Source: Paracoccus isoporae (GTDB taxonomy: Bacteria > Pseudomonadota > Alphaproteobacteria > Rhodobacterales > Rhodobacteraceae). From it: DNA of 64,000 nt. Below are positions 9,369 through 18,923 of the stretch, in pieces. The notes under the pieces are model-generated. The model was not told the DNA's origin. It saw nothing but the letters and a program-made list of their open reading frames with translations, and did no database searches. A program made the translations under genes and the position numbers. The stretch spans positions 124,001 to 188,000 of the forward strand of contig NZ_FNAH01000007.1 of the NCBI RefSeq assembly GCF_900101865.1. The letters are read 5' to 3'. Positions within the stretch are counted from its first letter, which is position 1, and every line of letters begins with the position of its first letter.

Positions 9369-9443
9369 CCGCCATTCGGCCGGTTCAAGAAGGATTCCAA
9401 GAACGATCTGGGCGGGCGAGGCCAGACAGCGATCCTCTCATTT

Positions 9444-9457
9444 TATGTCTAGACATA
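9444..9457. promoter_or_regulatory. HutC-like operator palindrome
   Basis: TATGTCTAGACATA is a perfect 14-bp palindrome about 40 nt before hutI. Its position and form resemble GntR/HutC-type operators of histidine utilisation operons, where urocanate relieves repression. No hutC gene is in the window, so the regulator would have to act in trans. Confidence 0.65.
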
Positions 9458-9498
9458 TAAGCTGAATATGGCTAAACATAAATGGCAAGGAGGGTCCG

Positions 9499-10695
9499 AT
9501 GATTCGTTACGTTCTGCGCAATGCGCGACTGCTGAGCTGTGCCGACGGGGCTGACGGCTATATGCTGCAAACCGCCGATCTGGCCGTGGAGGGTGACCGG
9601 ATCGCGGCGATCGGCGATCTGCCCGCGTCGTTCCGGGACGCCGAACGGCGCGACATGGAGGGGCGGATCGTCACCCCGGCGCTGATCGACTGCCACACCC
9701 ATCTGGTGCATGGCGGCGACCGGGCGCGGGAATTCGAGATGCGGCTGGAGGGCGCGAGCTACGAGGAGATAGCGCGGGAAGGCGGCGGCATCCTGTCCAG
9801 CGTCATCGCCACGCGCGCGGCCGATGAAGACGCGCTCGTCGCCTCGGCGCTGCCACGGCTCGATGCGCTGCTGGCCGAAGGGGTCGGCACGGTCGAGGTC
9901 AAGTCGGGCTACGGGCTGACCATCGAGGGTGAGATCAAGATGCTGCGCGCGGCGCGGCGGCTGGAAAAGCTGCGCAAGGTCCGCATCGTGACAAGCTGGC
10001 TGGCCGCCCATGCCGTGCCCCCAGAATACAAGGACCGCCCCGACGCCTATATCGACGAGATAGCGATCCCCGGTCTGCGCGCCGCCCATGACGAGGGGCT
10101 GGTCGATGCGGTGGACGGGTTCTGCGAAGGCATCGCCTTTTTGGTGCCGCAGATCGCGCGGCTCTTCGATGCCGCGGCGGAGCTGGGCCTGCCGGTCAAG
10201 CTGCATGCCGAACAGCTCTCCCATCAGGGCGGGTCGAAGCGGGTCGCGGCGCAAGGCGGGCTGTCCGCCGATCATGTCGAATATGCGACCGAGGAGGATG
10301 CGCAAGCCATGGCGCAGGCGGGGACGGTGGCGACGCTGCTTCCCGGCGCGTTCTACACGCTGCGCGAAACGCAATTGCCGCCGATCGAGGCGTTCCGCGC
10401 CGCCGGCACGCGGATGGCGCTGGCGACCGACTGCAATCCGGGCACCGCGCCGATGACGTCGATTCTGCTGGCGATGAATATGGGGGCCACGCTGTTCCGC
10501 CTGACGCCCGAGGAATGCCTGCGCGGGGTCACGTGCCATGCCGCCGCAGCACTCGGGCTGGAAGATTGCGGCGTGCTGGCGCCCGGATGCCGCGCCGATC
10601 TGGCGGTCTGGAATATCGCGCACCCGGCCGAGCTGTCCTATCGCATCGGCTTCAACCCATTGCATGAACGCTATCACGGAGGTGTCAGATGCTGA
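9499..10695 (+). CDS. hutI: Imidazolonepropionase
   Basis: This 398-residue amidohydrolase hydrolyses 4-imidazolone-5-propionate to N-formimidoyl-L-glutamate, the third step of histidine degradation. The family's [19 protein letters not shown] metal/substrate segment, the VEVKSGYGL motif and the [10 protein letters not shown] metal-binding aspartate segment are intact. An AAGGAGGG ribosome site precedes the ATG. It is the first gene of hutIHU and overlaps hutH by 7 nt. Confidence 0.97.
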   Translation: MIRYVLRNARLLSCADGADGYMLQTADLAVEGDRIAAIGDLPASFRDAERRDMEGRIVTPALIDCHTHLVHGGDRAREFEMRLEGASYEEIAREGGGILSSVIATRAADEDALVASALPRLDALLAEGVGTVEVKSGYGLTIEGEIKMLRAARRLEKLRKVRIVTSWLAAHAVPPEYKDRPDAYIDEIAIPGLRAAHDEGLVDAVDGFCEGIAFLVPQIARLFDAAAELGLPVKLHAEQLSHQGGSKRVAAQGGLSADHVEYATEEDAQAMAQAGTVATLLPGAFYTLRETQLPPIEAFRAAGTRMALATDCNPGTAPMTSILLAMNMGATLFRLTPEECLRGVTCHAAAALGLEDCGVLAPGCRADLAVWNIAHPAELSYRIGFNPLHERYHGGVRC

Positions 10696-12209
10696 CGCTG
10701 GTTCCCGGCGAAGCCACGCTGGATCAACTCGAAACCATCTGGCGCAGCGACGCGCCCGCACGGCTGGACGACGGGGCGCGGGCGGGCATCCGCGCCTCCG
10801 CCGAACGGATCGCGGCGGCGGCGGCGGGCGATGCCGGGGTCTATGGCGTCAATACCGGATTCGGCAAGCTGGCCTCGGTCCGCATTGCCGCGGAGGATAC
10901 CGCCACGTTGCAGCGCAACCTGATCCTGTCGCATTGCTGCGGCGTGGGCGCGCCCCTGGATCTGCCCGCCGTGCGGCTGATGATGGCGCTGAAACTGCTG
11001 AGCCTGGGGCGCGGTGCCTCGGGCGTGCGCATCGAGATCGTCGAGCTGATCGAGGCGATGCTGGATCGCGGGGTGATGCCGGTCGTGCCCGAGCAGGGCA
11101 GCGTCGGGGCCTCGGGCGATCTGGCGCCGCTGGCGCATATGGCCGCGGTGATGCTGGGGCAGGGCGAAGCATTTTTCGACGGTGCGCGCCTGCCGGGGGC
11201 CGAGGCGCTGACCCGCGCCGGGCTGAGCCCGGTCGTGCTGGGTGCGAAGGAGGGTCTGGCGCTCATCAACGGCACGCAGTTTTCGACCGCGCTGGCGCTG
11301 ATCGGGCTGTTCCGGACCTGGGCCTGCGCGCGCGCCGCCCTGGTGACGAGTGCGATGTCCACCGATGCGATCATGGGCTCGACCGCGCCGATGCATCCCG
11401 AGATCCACGCGCTGCGCGGCCATGCCGGCCAGATCGAGGTGTCGGCGATCACCCGCGATCTGCTGGACGGCAGCGAGATCCGCGAAAGCCACCGCGACGA
11501 TGATTTGCGCGTGCAGGATCCCTATTGCATCCGCTGCCAGCCGCAGGTCACGGGCGCGGCCATCGATCTGCTGCGCTTTGCGGGCCGCACCCTGCTGACC
11601 GAGGCCAATGCGGTCACCGACAACCCGCTGGTGCTGTCGGATGGCCAGATCGTCTCGGGCGGGAATTTCCATGCCGAGCCGGTGTCCTTCGCCGCCGACC
11701 AGATCGCGCTCGCCGCCGCCGAGATCGGCGCCATCTCGCAGCGCCGCGTGGCGCTGATGGTCGATCCGGCGCTGAATTTCGGCCTGCCGCCCTTCCTGAC
11801 GCCGCAGCCCGGGCTGAACAGCGGGCTGATGATCGCCGAAGTCACCACCGCCGCGCTGATGAGCGAGAACAAGCATCTGGCCGCGCCGTGTTCGGTGGAC
11901 TCCACGCCGACCTCGGCCAACCAGGAGGATCACGTCAGCATGGCCGCGCATGGCGCACGGCGGCTTGGGCTGATGACCCGCAACCTGGCGGTGATCGTGG
12001 GAGTGGAGGCGATTTGCGCCGCGCAGGGGATCGAGTTCCGCGCGCCGCTGACAACCTCCGCGCCGCTGGCCCGCGTCATTGCCGCCATCCGCAAGAGTGT
12101 CGCGACCATGGGCGAGGACCGCTATCTCGCCCCCGATCTCGCCGCCGCACAGACCATGATCGAGGACGGCACGCTCTCCGATGCCGCCGGGATCGGCATC
12201 GAGATCTGA
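10689..12209 (+). CDS. hutH: Histidine ammonia-lyase
   Basis: This 506-residue enzyme deaminates L-histidine to trans-urocanate, the first step of the pathway. The Ala-Ser-Gly triad that cyclises to the MIO electrophile is at residues 141-143 within [20 protein letters not shown] near residue 54 and the [12 protein letters not shown] segment are also conserved. Its start lies inside the end of hutI, implying coupled translation. Confidence 0.97.
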   Translation: MLTLVPGEATLDQLETIWRSDAPARLDDGARAGIRASAERIAAAAAGDAGVYGVNTGFGKLASVRIAAEDTATLQRNLILSHCCGVGAPLDLPAVRLMMALKLLSLGRGASGVRIEIVELIEAMLDRGVMPVVPEQGSVGASGDLAPLAHMAAVMLGQGEAFFDGARLPGAEALTRAGLSPVVLGAKEGLALINGTQFSTALALIGLFRTWACARAALVTSAMSTDAIMGSTAPMHPEIHALRGHAGQIEVSAITRDLLDGSEIRESHRDDDLRVQDPYCIRCQPQVTGAAIDLLRFAGRTLLTEANAVTDNPLVLSDGQIVSGGNFHAEPVSFAADQIALAAAEIGAISQRRVALMVDPALNFGLPPFLTPQPGLNSGLMIAEVTTAALMSENKHLAAPCSVDSTPTSANQEDHVSMAAHGARRLGLMTRNLAVIVGVEAICAAQGIEFRAPLTTSAPLARVIAAIRKSVATMGEDRYLAPDLAAAQTMIEDGTLSDAAGIGIEI

Positions 12210-12244
12210 GCCGGTCCGAACCAACGAAGATTGAGGAGCTTTCC

Positions 12245-13942
12245 ATGTCAACGAACCCCCGCCACAACGCCCGCGACGTTTATCCCGCCACCGGCACAGA
12301 GATCACCGCGAAAAGCTGGCTGACCGAGGCCCCGATGCGGATGCTGATGAACAACCTGCATCCCAACGTGGCCGAGAACCCGCATGAATTGGTCGTCTAT
12401 GGCGGCATCGGCCGCGCCGCCCGGACCTGGGCCGATTTCGACAAGATCGTCGCCGCGCTGAAGGATCTGGAGGCGGACGAGACGCTGGTGGTCCAGTCCG
12501 GCAAGCCCGTCGCCATCGTGCGCACCCATGCGGACGCGCCGCGCGTGCTGATCGCCAATTCCAACCTCGTGCCGCATTGGGCGAACTGGGATCACTTCAA
12601 CGAGCTGGATAAGAAGGGGCTGGCCATGTATGGCCAGATGACCGCCGGATCGTGGATCTATATCGGGTCGCAGGGCATCGTACAGGGCACCTATGAGACC
12701 TTTGCCGAGGCCGGGCGTCAGCACTATGACGGCGATCTGACCGGCAAATGGATCCTGACCGCGGGGCTTGGCGGGATGGGCGGCGCACAGCCCTTGGCCG
12801 CGGTGATGGCCGGGGCCTGCTGTCTGGCGGTCGAGTGCGACGAGACCCGCGCCGATTTCCGCATCCGCACCCGCTATTGCGACGAGAAGGCGCAGACGCT
12901 GGACGAGGCGCTGGCGATGATCGACCGCTGGACCAAGGCGGGCGAGGCGAAATCCGTGGCGCTGATCGGCAATGCGGCCGAGATCTTCCCCGAGATCCTG
13001 CGCCGGATGCAGGCGGGCGAGCCGATGCCGAATGGCCGCCCCGATATCGTGACCGACCAGACCTCGGCCCATGACCCGGTGCATGGCTACCTGCCCAAGG
13101 GCTGGAGCGTCGCGGAATGGCGCGCCAAGCAGGAGAGCGATCCGAAAGCGGTCGAAAAAGCCGCCCGCGCCGCGATGCGCGACCATGTCGAGGCGATGGT
13201 CGGGTTCTGGAATGCGGGCGTGCCGACGCTGGATTACGGCAACAATATCCGCCAGGTCGCCAAGGAGGAGGGGCTGGAGAACGCCTTTGCCTTCCCCGGC
13301 TTCGTGCCCGCCTATATCCGCCCGCTCTTCTGCCGCGGCATCGGCCCGTTTCGCTGGGCGGCGCTGTCGGGCGACCCGGAGGATATCTACAAGACCGATC
13401 AGGCGATGAAGGAGCTGTTCCCGGAAAACGAGGGGCTGCATCGCTGGCTGGACATGGCGCGCGACCGCATCGCGTTCCAGGGCCTGCCGGCGCGGATCTG
13501 CTGGATCGGGCTGGGCGACCGGCACCGGGCGGGGCTGAAATTCAACGAGATGGTCGCGAGTGGAGAGCTGAAAGCGCCGGTGGTGATCGGCCGCGACCAT
13601 CTGGACAGCGGCTCGGTCGCCTCGCCCAACCGCGAAACCGAGGCGATGATGGACGGCTCTGACGCGGTGTCGGACTGGCCGCTGCTGAATGCTCTGGTTA
13701 ATACCGCATCCGGGGCAACATGGGTCAGTCTGCATCACGGCGGCGGCGTCGGCATGGGGTTTTCCCAGCATTCGGGTGTGGTGATCTGCGCCGATGGCAC
13801 GCCGGAGGCGGCGAAGCGGCTGGAGCGGGTGCTGTGGAACGATCCCGCATCCGGGGTCTGGCGTCACGCCGATGCGGGCTACGACATCGCGCTCGACTGC
13901 GCCCGCGAGCACGGGCTGCGTCTGCCGGGGATTCTGGGTTGA
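12245..13942 (+). CDS. hutU: Urocanate hydratase
   Basis: This 565-residue NAD-dependent enzyme converts urocanate to imidazolonepropionate, the middle step between HutH and HutI. The glycine-rich [13 protein letters not shown]-site segment, the [15 protein letters not shown] region (here [11 protein letters not shown]) and the [16 protein letters not shown] segment with the active-site cysteine are visible. The ATG at 12245 follows GAGGAG. No hutF or hutG follows, so formimidoylglutamate must be processed by genes elsewhere. Confidence 0.97.
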   Translation: MSTNPRHNARDVYPATGTEITAKSWLTEAPMRMLMNNLHPNVAENPHELVVYGGIGRAARTWADFDKIVAALKDLEADETLVVQSGKPVAIVRTHADAPRVLIANSNLVPHWANWDHFNELDKKGLAMYGQMTAGSWIYIGSQGIVQGTYETFAEAGRQHYDGDLTGKWILTAGLGGMGGAQPLAAVMAGACCLAVECDETRADFRIRTRYCDEKAQTLDEALAMIDRWTKAGEAKSVALIGNAAEIFPEILRRMQAGEPMPNGRPDIVTDQTSAHDPVHGYLPKGWSVAEWRAKQESDPKAVEKAARAAMRDHVEAMVGFWNAGVPTLDYGNNIRQVAKEEGLENAFAFPGFVPAYIRPLFCRGIGPFRWAALSGDPEDIYKTDQAMKELFPENEGLHRWLDMARDRIAFQGLPARICWIGLGDRHRAGLKFNEMVASGELKAPVVIGRDHLDSGSVASPNRETEAMMDGSDAVSDWPLLNALVNTASGATWVSLHHGGGVGMGFSQHSGVVICADGTPEAAKRLERVLWNDPASGVWRHADAGYDIALDCAREHGLRLPGILG

Positions 13943-14279
13943 GTGCTGTGGGTGCGGATCGCGTAAGCGGCCCGCCACCTACCAGAGAGAGTTCCTGCTT
14001 TCACATGACGTAACCCTGTGTTGCGCTCGGCGGGAAGCGTCCGCCTGGGGGCGGGCGGACGCGTGCCTGCCGCTGGCGCGGCAGGCGGGCTGAGCGGGGA
14101 CGATTCATGATTGTCCCCGTTGGCTCGGAGTTGGTGCCTCCGGTGACTGGCCGATGAATGGCGGGAGCGTCTTCAACGGCAGCCGCCCGCATTTTCAGAG
14201 ACGTATCTGACGACTGCGCGACAGACAGGCGGAGCGGAATCGTATCGGGCGGCAGGACAAACCCGCCGCCCGATGTGAC
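13943..14279. other. Gene-free stretch with three hairpins between hutU and the fad operon
   Basis: No convincing coding sequence is seen in these 337 nt between the convergent hutU and fadB. It contains three successive perfect inverted repeats: 14037-14062 (9-bp arms), 14065-14086 (9-bp arms, loop TGGC) and 14095-14119 (7-bp arms around an imperfect inner stem). A fourth GC-rich repeat, GGGCGG/CCGCCC near 14249-14273, lies just beyond the fadB stop. None has a clear T-run. Together they probably act as a two-way termination zone. Confidence 0.6.
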
Positions 14280-16466
14280 TTATGCGGCCTTCTTCTGGCT
14301 GCCGAAGCGGCCATAGAAGCTCTGATCCTTCTCGGCCATCTCTCGCAGCAGATCCGGCGCGGTGAAGCGCGCGCCATGTTCGGCGGAAAGCTGGTCGCAG
14401 ATCTCGACCGCGCGGGCCGCGCCCATCATGTCGAGCCAGGAGAACGGCCCGCCCGACCACGGCGCAAAGCCCCAGCCGAGGATCGCGCCGACATCGCCTT
14501 CGCGGATGTCTTCCAGCACGCCTTCCTCAAGCGCGCGGACGGCTTCCAGCACCTGCGCGAACATCAGCCGGTGCTGCACCTCCGTCAGTTCGGGCTGGTC
14601 GTCGGCTTCGGGGAATTGCGCGTCGAGCCCGTCCCAGAGCCCCTGACGCTTGCCCTTCTCGTCATAGGCGTAGAAGCCGGATTTCGACTTGCGGCCCATG
14701 CGGCCCTGATCGGCCATCCAGAACAGCACCTCATCGACCGCACCGTCCGGGTAGGCATCGCCCATCGCGGCCTTGGTGGCCTTGGCGATCTTCACACCCA
14801 GATCAATCGAGGTCTCATCGACCAGTTGCAGCGGACCCAGCGGCATCCCCATCATCTTGGCGGCATTCTCGATCAGCGTCGGATTCACACCCTCGGCCAG
14901 CATCCGCATCCCTTCGTTCAGATAGGGGATGATGCAGCGGTTCGCATAGAAGAAACGGGCATCATTCACCACGATCGGCGTCTTGCGGATCTGGCGCACG
15001 AAATCGAGCGCCTTGGCCACGGCCCGGTCGCCGGTTTCCTTGCCCTTGATGATCTCGACCAGCATCATCTTGTCCACCGGCGAGAAGAAATGGATGCCGA
15101 TGAACTGTTCGGGCCGCGAGGACGCCTTGGCCAGCTCCGTGATCGGCAGGGTCGAGGTGTTGGTCGCGAAGATCGCCGTGTCCGGGATCTTCGCCTCGGC
15201 CAGTTTCGTGACCTCGGCTTTGACGCCCGGATCTTCGAACACCGCCTCGACGATCAGGTCGCAGCCTTCGAGCGCCGCGTAATCCGTGGTCGCGGTGATC
15301 CGGCCCAGCACTTCGGCCCTCTTTTCCTCGGTGACCTTCTTGCGGCTGATGCCCTTATCCAGAATGCCCTCGGAATAGGCCTTGCCCTTATCCGCCGAGT
15401 CCTGCTTGGCGTCGATCAGCACCACCTCGATCCCGGCATTGGCGCTGACATAGGCAATGCCCGCCCCCATCATGCCCGCGCCGAGGATACCGACCTTCTT
15501 GACCTTCTCATCCGGCACGTCAGGACGGTTCGCGCCCTTCTCCAGAGCCTCCTTGTTGATGAACAGGCTGCGGATCATCGCGCCGCTGCTGGGGTTCATC
15601 AGCACATTGGTAAACCACCGCGCCTCGATCTTCAGCGCCGTGTCGAACGGCACCTGCGCGCCCTCATAAACCGCGCTCAGCAGCGCCTTGGCCGCCGGAT
15701 AGACGCCCATGGTCTTGCCATGCACCATGGCATTCGCGCCGACAAAGGTCATGAAGCCCGCCGGGTGGAACGGCTCGCCGCCGGGCATCTTGTAGCCCTT
15801 CTGGTCCCAGGGCTTCACGATATCGGCGTCCGAGGCGTTCAGCACCCAGTCGCGCGCGGCGGAGACGGGGTCGTCCACCACCTCATCGATGATCCCCGCG
15901 GACTTGGCCTTTTTCGGGTCGTTCAGCTTGCCTTCCAGCAACAGCGGCGCGGCGACCATCGCGCCCATCTTGCGCACCAGCCTTGTCGTGCCGCCCGCGC
16001 CGGGGAAGATGCCGACCATGATCTCCGGCAGGCCGATCTTGGCCTTGGGATTGTCGGCGGCAAAGATCCTGTGCGTGGCCAGCGGCAGTTCCAGCCCGAT
16101 GCCGAGCGCGGTGCCGGGCAGGGCGGCGGCAATCGGCTTGCCGCCCTTGTTGGTCTTGGGGTCCATCCCCGCCCGCTCAATCTTGCGCAGCATGCCGTGA
16201 AGCTGCATGACCAGATCGAAGATCGCCTGCGCGCCGCCGGCTTCCTTCATGGAACCCAGCACGTTCAGATCCATCCCGGCGGCGAAATCCGGCTTGCCGC
16301 TGGTGATGACGATGCCCTTGACTGCATCATCGGCAAGCGCGTCGTCGATATGGCCGTCCAGCTCGCGGATGCCGGCCTCCGACAGCACGTTCATCGACTT
16401 GCCCGGCACATCCCAGGTGATCGTGGCGACGCCGTCGGCGTCCTTGTTCATGGTGAATTCGGTCAT
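14280..16466 (-). CDS. fadB: Multifunctional fatty-acid oxidation enzyme (enoyl-CoA hydratase / 3-hydroxyacyl-CoA dehydrogenase)
   Basis: This 728-residue FadB/FadJ-type alpha subunit carries out hydration and NAD-dependent dehydrogenation in beta-oxidation. The N-terminal crotonase domain keeps the two catalytic glutamates (E126 in GLELPLATH and E148 in LPEIMVGIFPGAGGT). The Rossmann domain begins at GILGAGMMGAGIAYVSANAG near residue 330, and the 3HCDH domains follow with GIHFFSPVDKMMLVEI. It is the last gene of the minus-strand beta-oxidation operon and overlaps the preceding small gene by 4 nt. The symbol denotes the family; strict FadB versus FadJ cannot be decided here. Confidence 0.93.
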   Translation of the reverse strand: MTEFTMNKDADGVATITWDVPGKSMNVLSEAGIRELDGHIDDALADDAVKGIVITSGKPDFAAGMDLNVLGSMKEAGGAQAIFDLVMQLHGMLRKIERAGMDPKTNKGGKPIAAALPGTALGIGLELPLATHRIFAADNPKAKIGLPEIMVGIFPGAGGTTRLVRKMGAMVAAPLLLEGKLNDPKKAKSAGIIDEVVDDPVSAARDWVLNASDADIVKPWDQKGYKMPGGEPFHPAGFMTFVGANAMVHGKTMGVYPAAKALLSAVYEGAQVPFDTALKIEARWFTNVLMNPSSGAMIRSLFINKEALEKGANRPDVPDEKVKKVGILGAGMMGAGIAYVSANAGIEVVLIDAKQDSADKGKAYSEGILDKGISRKKVTEEKRAEVLGRITATTDYAALEGCDLIVEAVFEDPGVKAEVTKLAEAKIPDTAIFATNTSTLPITELAKASSRPEQFIGIHFFSPVDKMMLVEIIKGKETGDRAVAKALDFVRQIRKTPIVVNDARFFYANRCIIPYLNEGMRMLAEGVNPTLIENAAKMMGMPLGPLQLVDETSIDLGVKIAKATKAAMGDAYPDGAVDEVLFWMADQGRMGRKSKSGFYAYDEKGKRQGLWDGLDAQFPEADDQPELTEVQHRLMFAQVLEAVRALEEGVLEDIREGDVGAILGWGFAPWSGGPFSWLDMMGAARAVEICDQLSAEHGARFTAPDLLREMAEKDQSFYGRFGSQKKAA

Positions 16467-16792
16467 GTGTCGTCTCCCTCGAGCCGTTCCCGCGGCTCTG
16501 AAATGATCCTGAAACCCGGCTCCGTCCGGTCTTGATCCGCGGTCAGGCGGGCCTCGCGGATCCTCTGCAAGATCGCGTCGGTGCCCCGCGCGACTGTCTC
16601 ATCATCGACGCGACAAAAAGGCGCCCCCTCATCCGCGGCCCAGCGGTCGAAGATCGAGCCGTCTTCGCTGGCGATCAGCACCCATAATCCGGTCTCCCTG
16701 TCCCGAAGCCGCGTGGCCTTCCCTTCGCCGCCGCCAATCAGCTTGAGCGACGGGTCCGCTGCTGCGACCGCCTGGAATGGATGATCGGCCAT
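16463..16792 (-). CDS. Small hypothetical protein in the beta-oxidation operon
   Basis: This protein of about 109 residues has no domain I recognise. It is soluble and charged, without signal peptide or membrane segment, with a WVLIASEDGSIFDRW core and an acidic/arginine-rich tail. Its start is fused to the stop of the thiolase gene (TGATG) and its stop overlaps the fadB start (ATGA), so it is locked into the operon by translational coupling. That favours a real gene linked to thiolase/FadB function over a chance frame. GTG at 16795 is an alternative start one codon upstream. Confidence 0.7.
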   Translation of the reverse strand: MADHPFQAVAAADPSLKLIGGGEGKATRLRDRETGLWVLIASEDGSIFDRWAADEGAPFCRVDDETVARGTDAILQRIREARLTADQDRTEPGFRIISEPRERLEGDDT

Positions 16793-18003
16793 CACACGCG
16801 CTCGATGATGGTGGCGGCACCCATGCCCGACGCGATGCAGAGCGTGGCGAGGCCGGTTGTCTTGTCCTGCCGCTCCAGCTCATCCAGCAGCGTGCCGATG
16901 ATGATGGCCCCGGTGGCGCCAAGCGGATGCCCCATGGCGATGGAGCCGCCATTGACATTGACGCGAGCCGGATCGACCTGGAACGCCTGCATGAAGCGCA
17001 GCACGACGCTGGCAAATGCCTCGTTCACCTCGAACAGGTCGATATCGCCGATGGACATGCCGCTATCCGACAGGATCTTTTCGGTGACGGGCACCGGGCC
17101 GGTCAGCATGATCGTCGGATCGGTGCCGATCTTGGCGGTGGCGCGGATCCGGGCGCGGGGCGTCAGCCCGTTGGCCTTGCCGAATTCCTCGTTGCCGATC
17201 AGCACGGCGGCGGCCCCGTCCACGATGCCCGAGGAATTCCCGGCATGGTGGATATGGTTGATATGGTCGAGATGCGGGTATTTCAGCATCGCCACCTTGT
17301 CGAAGCCGGGCATGATCTCGCCCATCTCCTGAAAGCTGGCCTTCAGCTTGCCCAGATCTTCGGTGGTGGTGCCGGGGCGCATATATTCGTCGCGGTCCAG
17401 AATGGTCAGCCCGTTCTGATCCTTGACCGGCACGATGGATTTATCGAACCGGCCTTCTTCCCAGGCCTTGGCGGCGCGTTTCTGCGACTCGACGGCCAGC
17501 GCATCGGCCTCCTCGCGGGTGAATCCGTATTCCGTGGCGATGATATCGGCGCTGATGCCTTGCGGCACGAAATAGCTCTTCATCGCCAGGCTCGGATCGA
17601 CGGCAATCGCCGCGCCATCGCTGCCCATGGCCACCCGGCCCATCATCTCGACCCCGCCGGCCAGATAGCCATTCCCGGCCCCGCCCTGGATCTGATTGGC
17701 GGCGAGGTTCACTGCCTCCATCCCGGACGCGCAGAACCGGTTGATCGAGAGGCCGGGGATCGATTCATCGAGATCCGAGGCCAGCACGGCCGAGCGCGCC
17801 AGGCAGCCGCCCTGTTCCTTGACCTGGGTGACATTGCCCCAGATCAGATCCTCGACCGCGTGGCCTTCAAGCCCGTTGCGCTCCTTCATGGCGTTCAGCA
17901 GCCCGGCGGACAGGGTGAGCGATGTCACCTCGTGCAGGCTGCCATCCTTGCGGCCCTTGCCGCGCGGCGTGCGGGCGGCGTCATAGATGAAAGCGTCGGT
18001 CAT
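16792..18003 (-). CDS. fadA: Acetyl-CoA C-acyltransferase (thiolase)
   Basis: This 403-residue thiolase performs the final thiolytic step of beta-oxidation with the FadB-type partner. The nucleophilic cysteine is C91 in NRFCASG, the catalytic histidine is H359 in GGSIAMGHPLGATGA and the second cysteine is C389 in CIASGMGA. The ATG at 18003 is preceded by AGGAGG; a longer in-frame reading to 18114 lies inside the GST gene and is not needed. The start overlaps the GST stop by 4 nt. Confidence 0.93.
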   Translation of the reverse strand: MTDAFIYDAARTPRGKGRKDGSLHEVTSLTLSAGLLNAMKERNGLEGHAVEDLIWGNVTQVKEQGGCLARSAVLASDLDESIPGLSINRFCASGMEAVNLAANQIQGGAGNGYLAGGVEMMGRVAMGSDGAAIAVDPSLAMKSYFVPQGISADIIATEYGFTREEADALAVESQKRAAKAWEEGRFDKSIVPVKDQNGLTILDRDEYMRPGTTTEDLGKLKASFQEMGEIMPGFDKVAMLKYPHLDHINHIHHAGNSSGIVDGAAAVLIGNEEFGKANGLTPRARIRATAKIGTDPTIMLTGPVPVTEKILSDSGMSIGDIDLFEVNEAFASVVLRFMQAFQVDPARVNVNGGSIAMGHPLGATGAIIIGTLLDELERQDKTTGLATLCIASGMGAATIIERV

Positions 18004-18641
18004 GAGTCCTCCTGTTGCACCCGGTCGGCAGGGCTGCCGGGCATCAGATCGTAAGGGTGTTTCCAGCCGGGCAGGGCGGCGATGCCGTCCAGCCAGCGAT
18101 CGATATGGGGCCATTCGGCGCGATCGAAGCCGAAGGGTTCGTCATAGAACAGGTAGCCGCAGCAGGCCGCATCCGCGATGGTAAACGTGGCGTCAGCGAC
18201 CCAGTCACGTTCCGTCAGATGCGTGTCGAGGATCTGATACGTGGCTTTCAGCCGGCCCTTCAGATAGTCGATCGCGCCTTGCGGGCGTTTCGAGGCGGGG
18301 ATGAAATTCTGCAGGAACCGCGCCGGGCCGGCCTGGCCCGACAGTTTGTGATTGTCGAACATCAGCCAGCGCAGAATCTCGTTGCGGTCGCTGCCAAGAA
18401 ATTTCCCGGTCCGATCGGCAATGTGGAGCTGAATCACCGCCGACTGGCTAAGCGTCAGATCGCCCTCGCGAAACACCGGCACCTCGCCCATCTCGTTGAG
18501 CGCGCGGAATTCGGCGCCGCGCGCCTCGCCGCCGAAGAAATCGACCCAGACCGGCTGCCAGTCATAGCCGGCCAACTCCATCGTCAGCGCCGCCTTGTAG
18601 GCATTGCCGGATTCGCCGAAACACCAGAGCTGTGCGGTCAT
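18000..18641 (-). CDS. Glutathione S-transferase family protein
   Basis: This 213-residue protein has an N-terminal thioredoxin-like domain (LWCFGESGNAYKAALTMELAGYDW) with a serine where GSTs place the catalytic Ser/Tyr, the EVPVFREGDLTLSQSAVI glutathione-binding segment, and a C-terminal helical domain. It probably conjugates glutathione to an electrophile. Its location inside the beta-oxidation operon, overlapping the thiolase start, suggests detoxification of an enal or epoxide formed from acyl-CoAs; that is inference. The start at 18641 has AGGAGGAAAG upstream. Confidence 0.85.
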   Translation of the reverse strand: MTAQLWCFGESGNAYKAALTMELAGYDWQPVWVDFFGGEARGAEFRALNEMGEVPVFREGDLTLSQSAVIQLHIADRTGKFLGSDRNEILRWLMFDNHKLSGQAGPARFLQNFIPASKRPQGAIDYLKGRLKATYQILDTHLTERDWVADATFTIADAACCGYLFYDEPFGFDRAEWPHIDRWLDGIAALPGWKHPYDLMPGSPADRVQQEDS

Positions 18642-18682
18642 GCCTCTTTCCTCCTGCCTGCCGGGGGCTGCCCGCCCCCGGA

Positions 18683-18871
18683 CCCCGCGGGGTATTTCCG
18701 TGAAGAAGAAAGCCACCCCTTAGGGAAATCGCAACCTTCTCCGGCTAGTTCGTTCGGCGCGGTACAGGCTGGGGAGCCGATGACCGCTGAAGGAGAAAGC
18801 CCCGGCCCGCGCCCTGGCATGCCGCCCGGTTCGGGCCGGGGCCGTTTCTTCTTCATTCAAATACCCGCGCC
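18683..18871. repeat. Inverted pair of GGGTATTT...GAAGAAGAAA motifs
   Basis: At 18683-18712 the plus strand reads CCCCGCGGGGTATTT, six nt, then AAGAAGAAAG. At 18844-18871 the same motif occurs in the opposite orientation. The ~130 nt between them contain a long GC-rich hairpin (GCCCCGGCCCG pairing with CGGGCCGGGGC). The pair sits between the acyl-CoA dehydrogenase and GST genes and may be a dispersed intergenic repeat; copy number elsewhere cannot be judged from this window. Confidence 0.55.
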
Positions 18872-18923
18872 GCAGGCATCGCGCGATGCCGATTGAGCGG
18901 CGCGGGCGATGATCTCCACCGGC

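Noticed and set aside
14376-16535. Very long open frame (719 codons) on the plus strand opposite fadB
   Set aside because: It is a GC-bias shadow: arginine/histidine/glycine-rich, no domain, and fully antisense to a gene with intact catalytic motifs.
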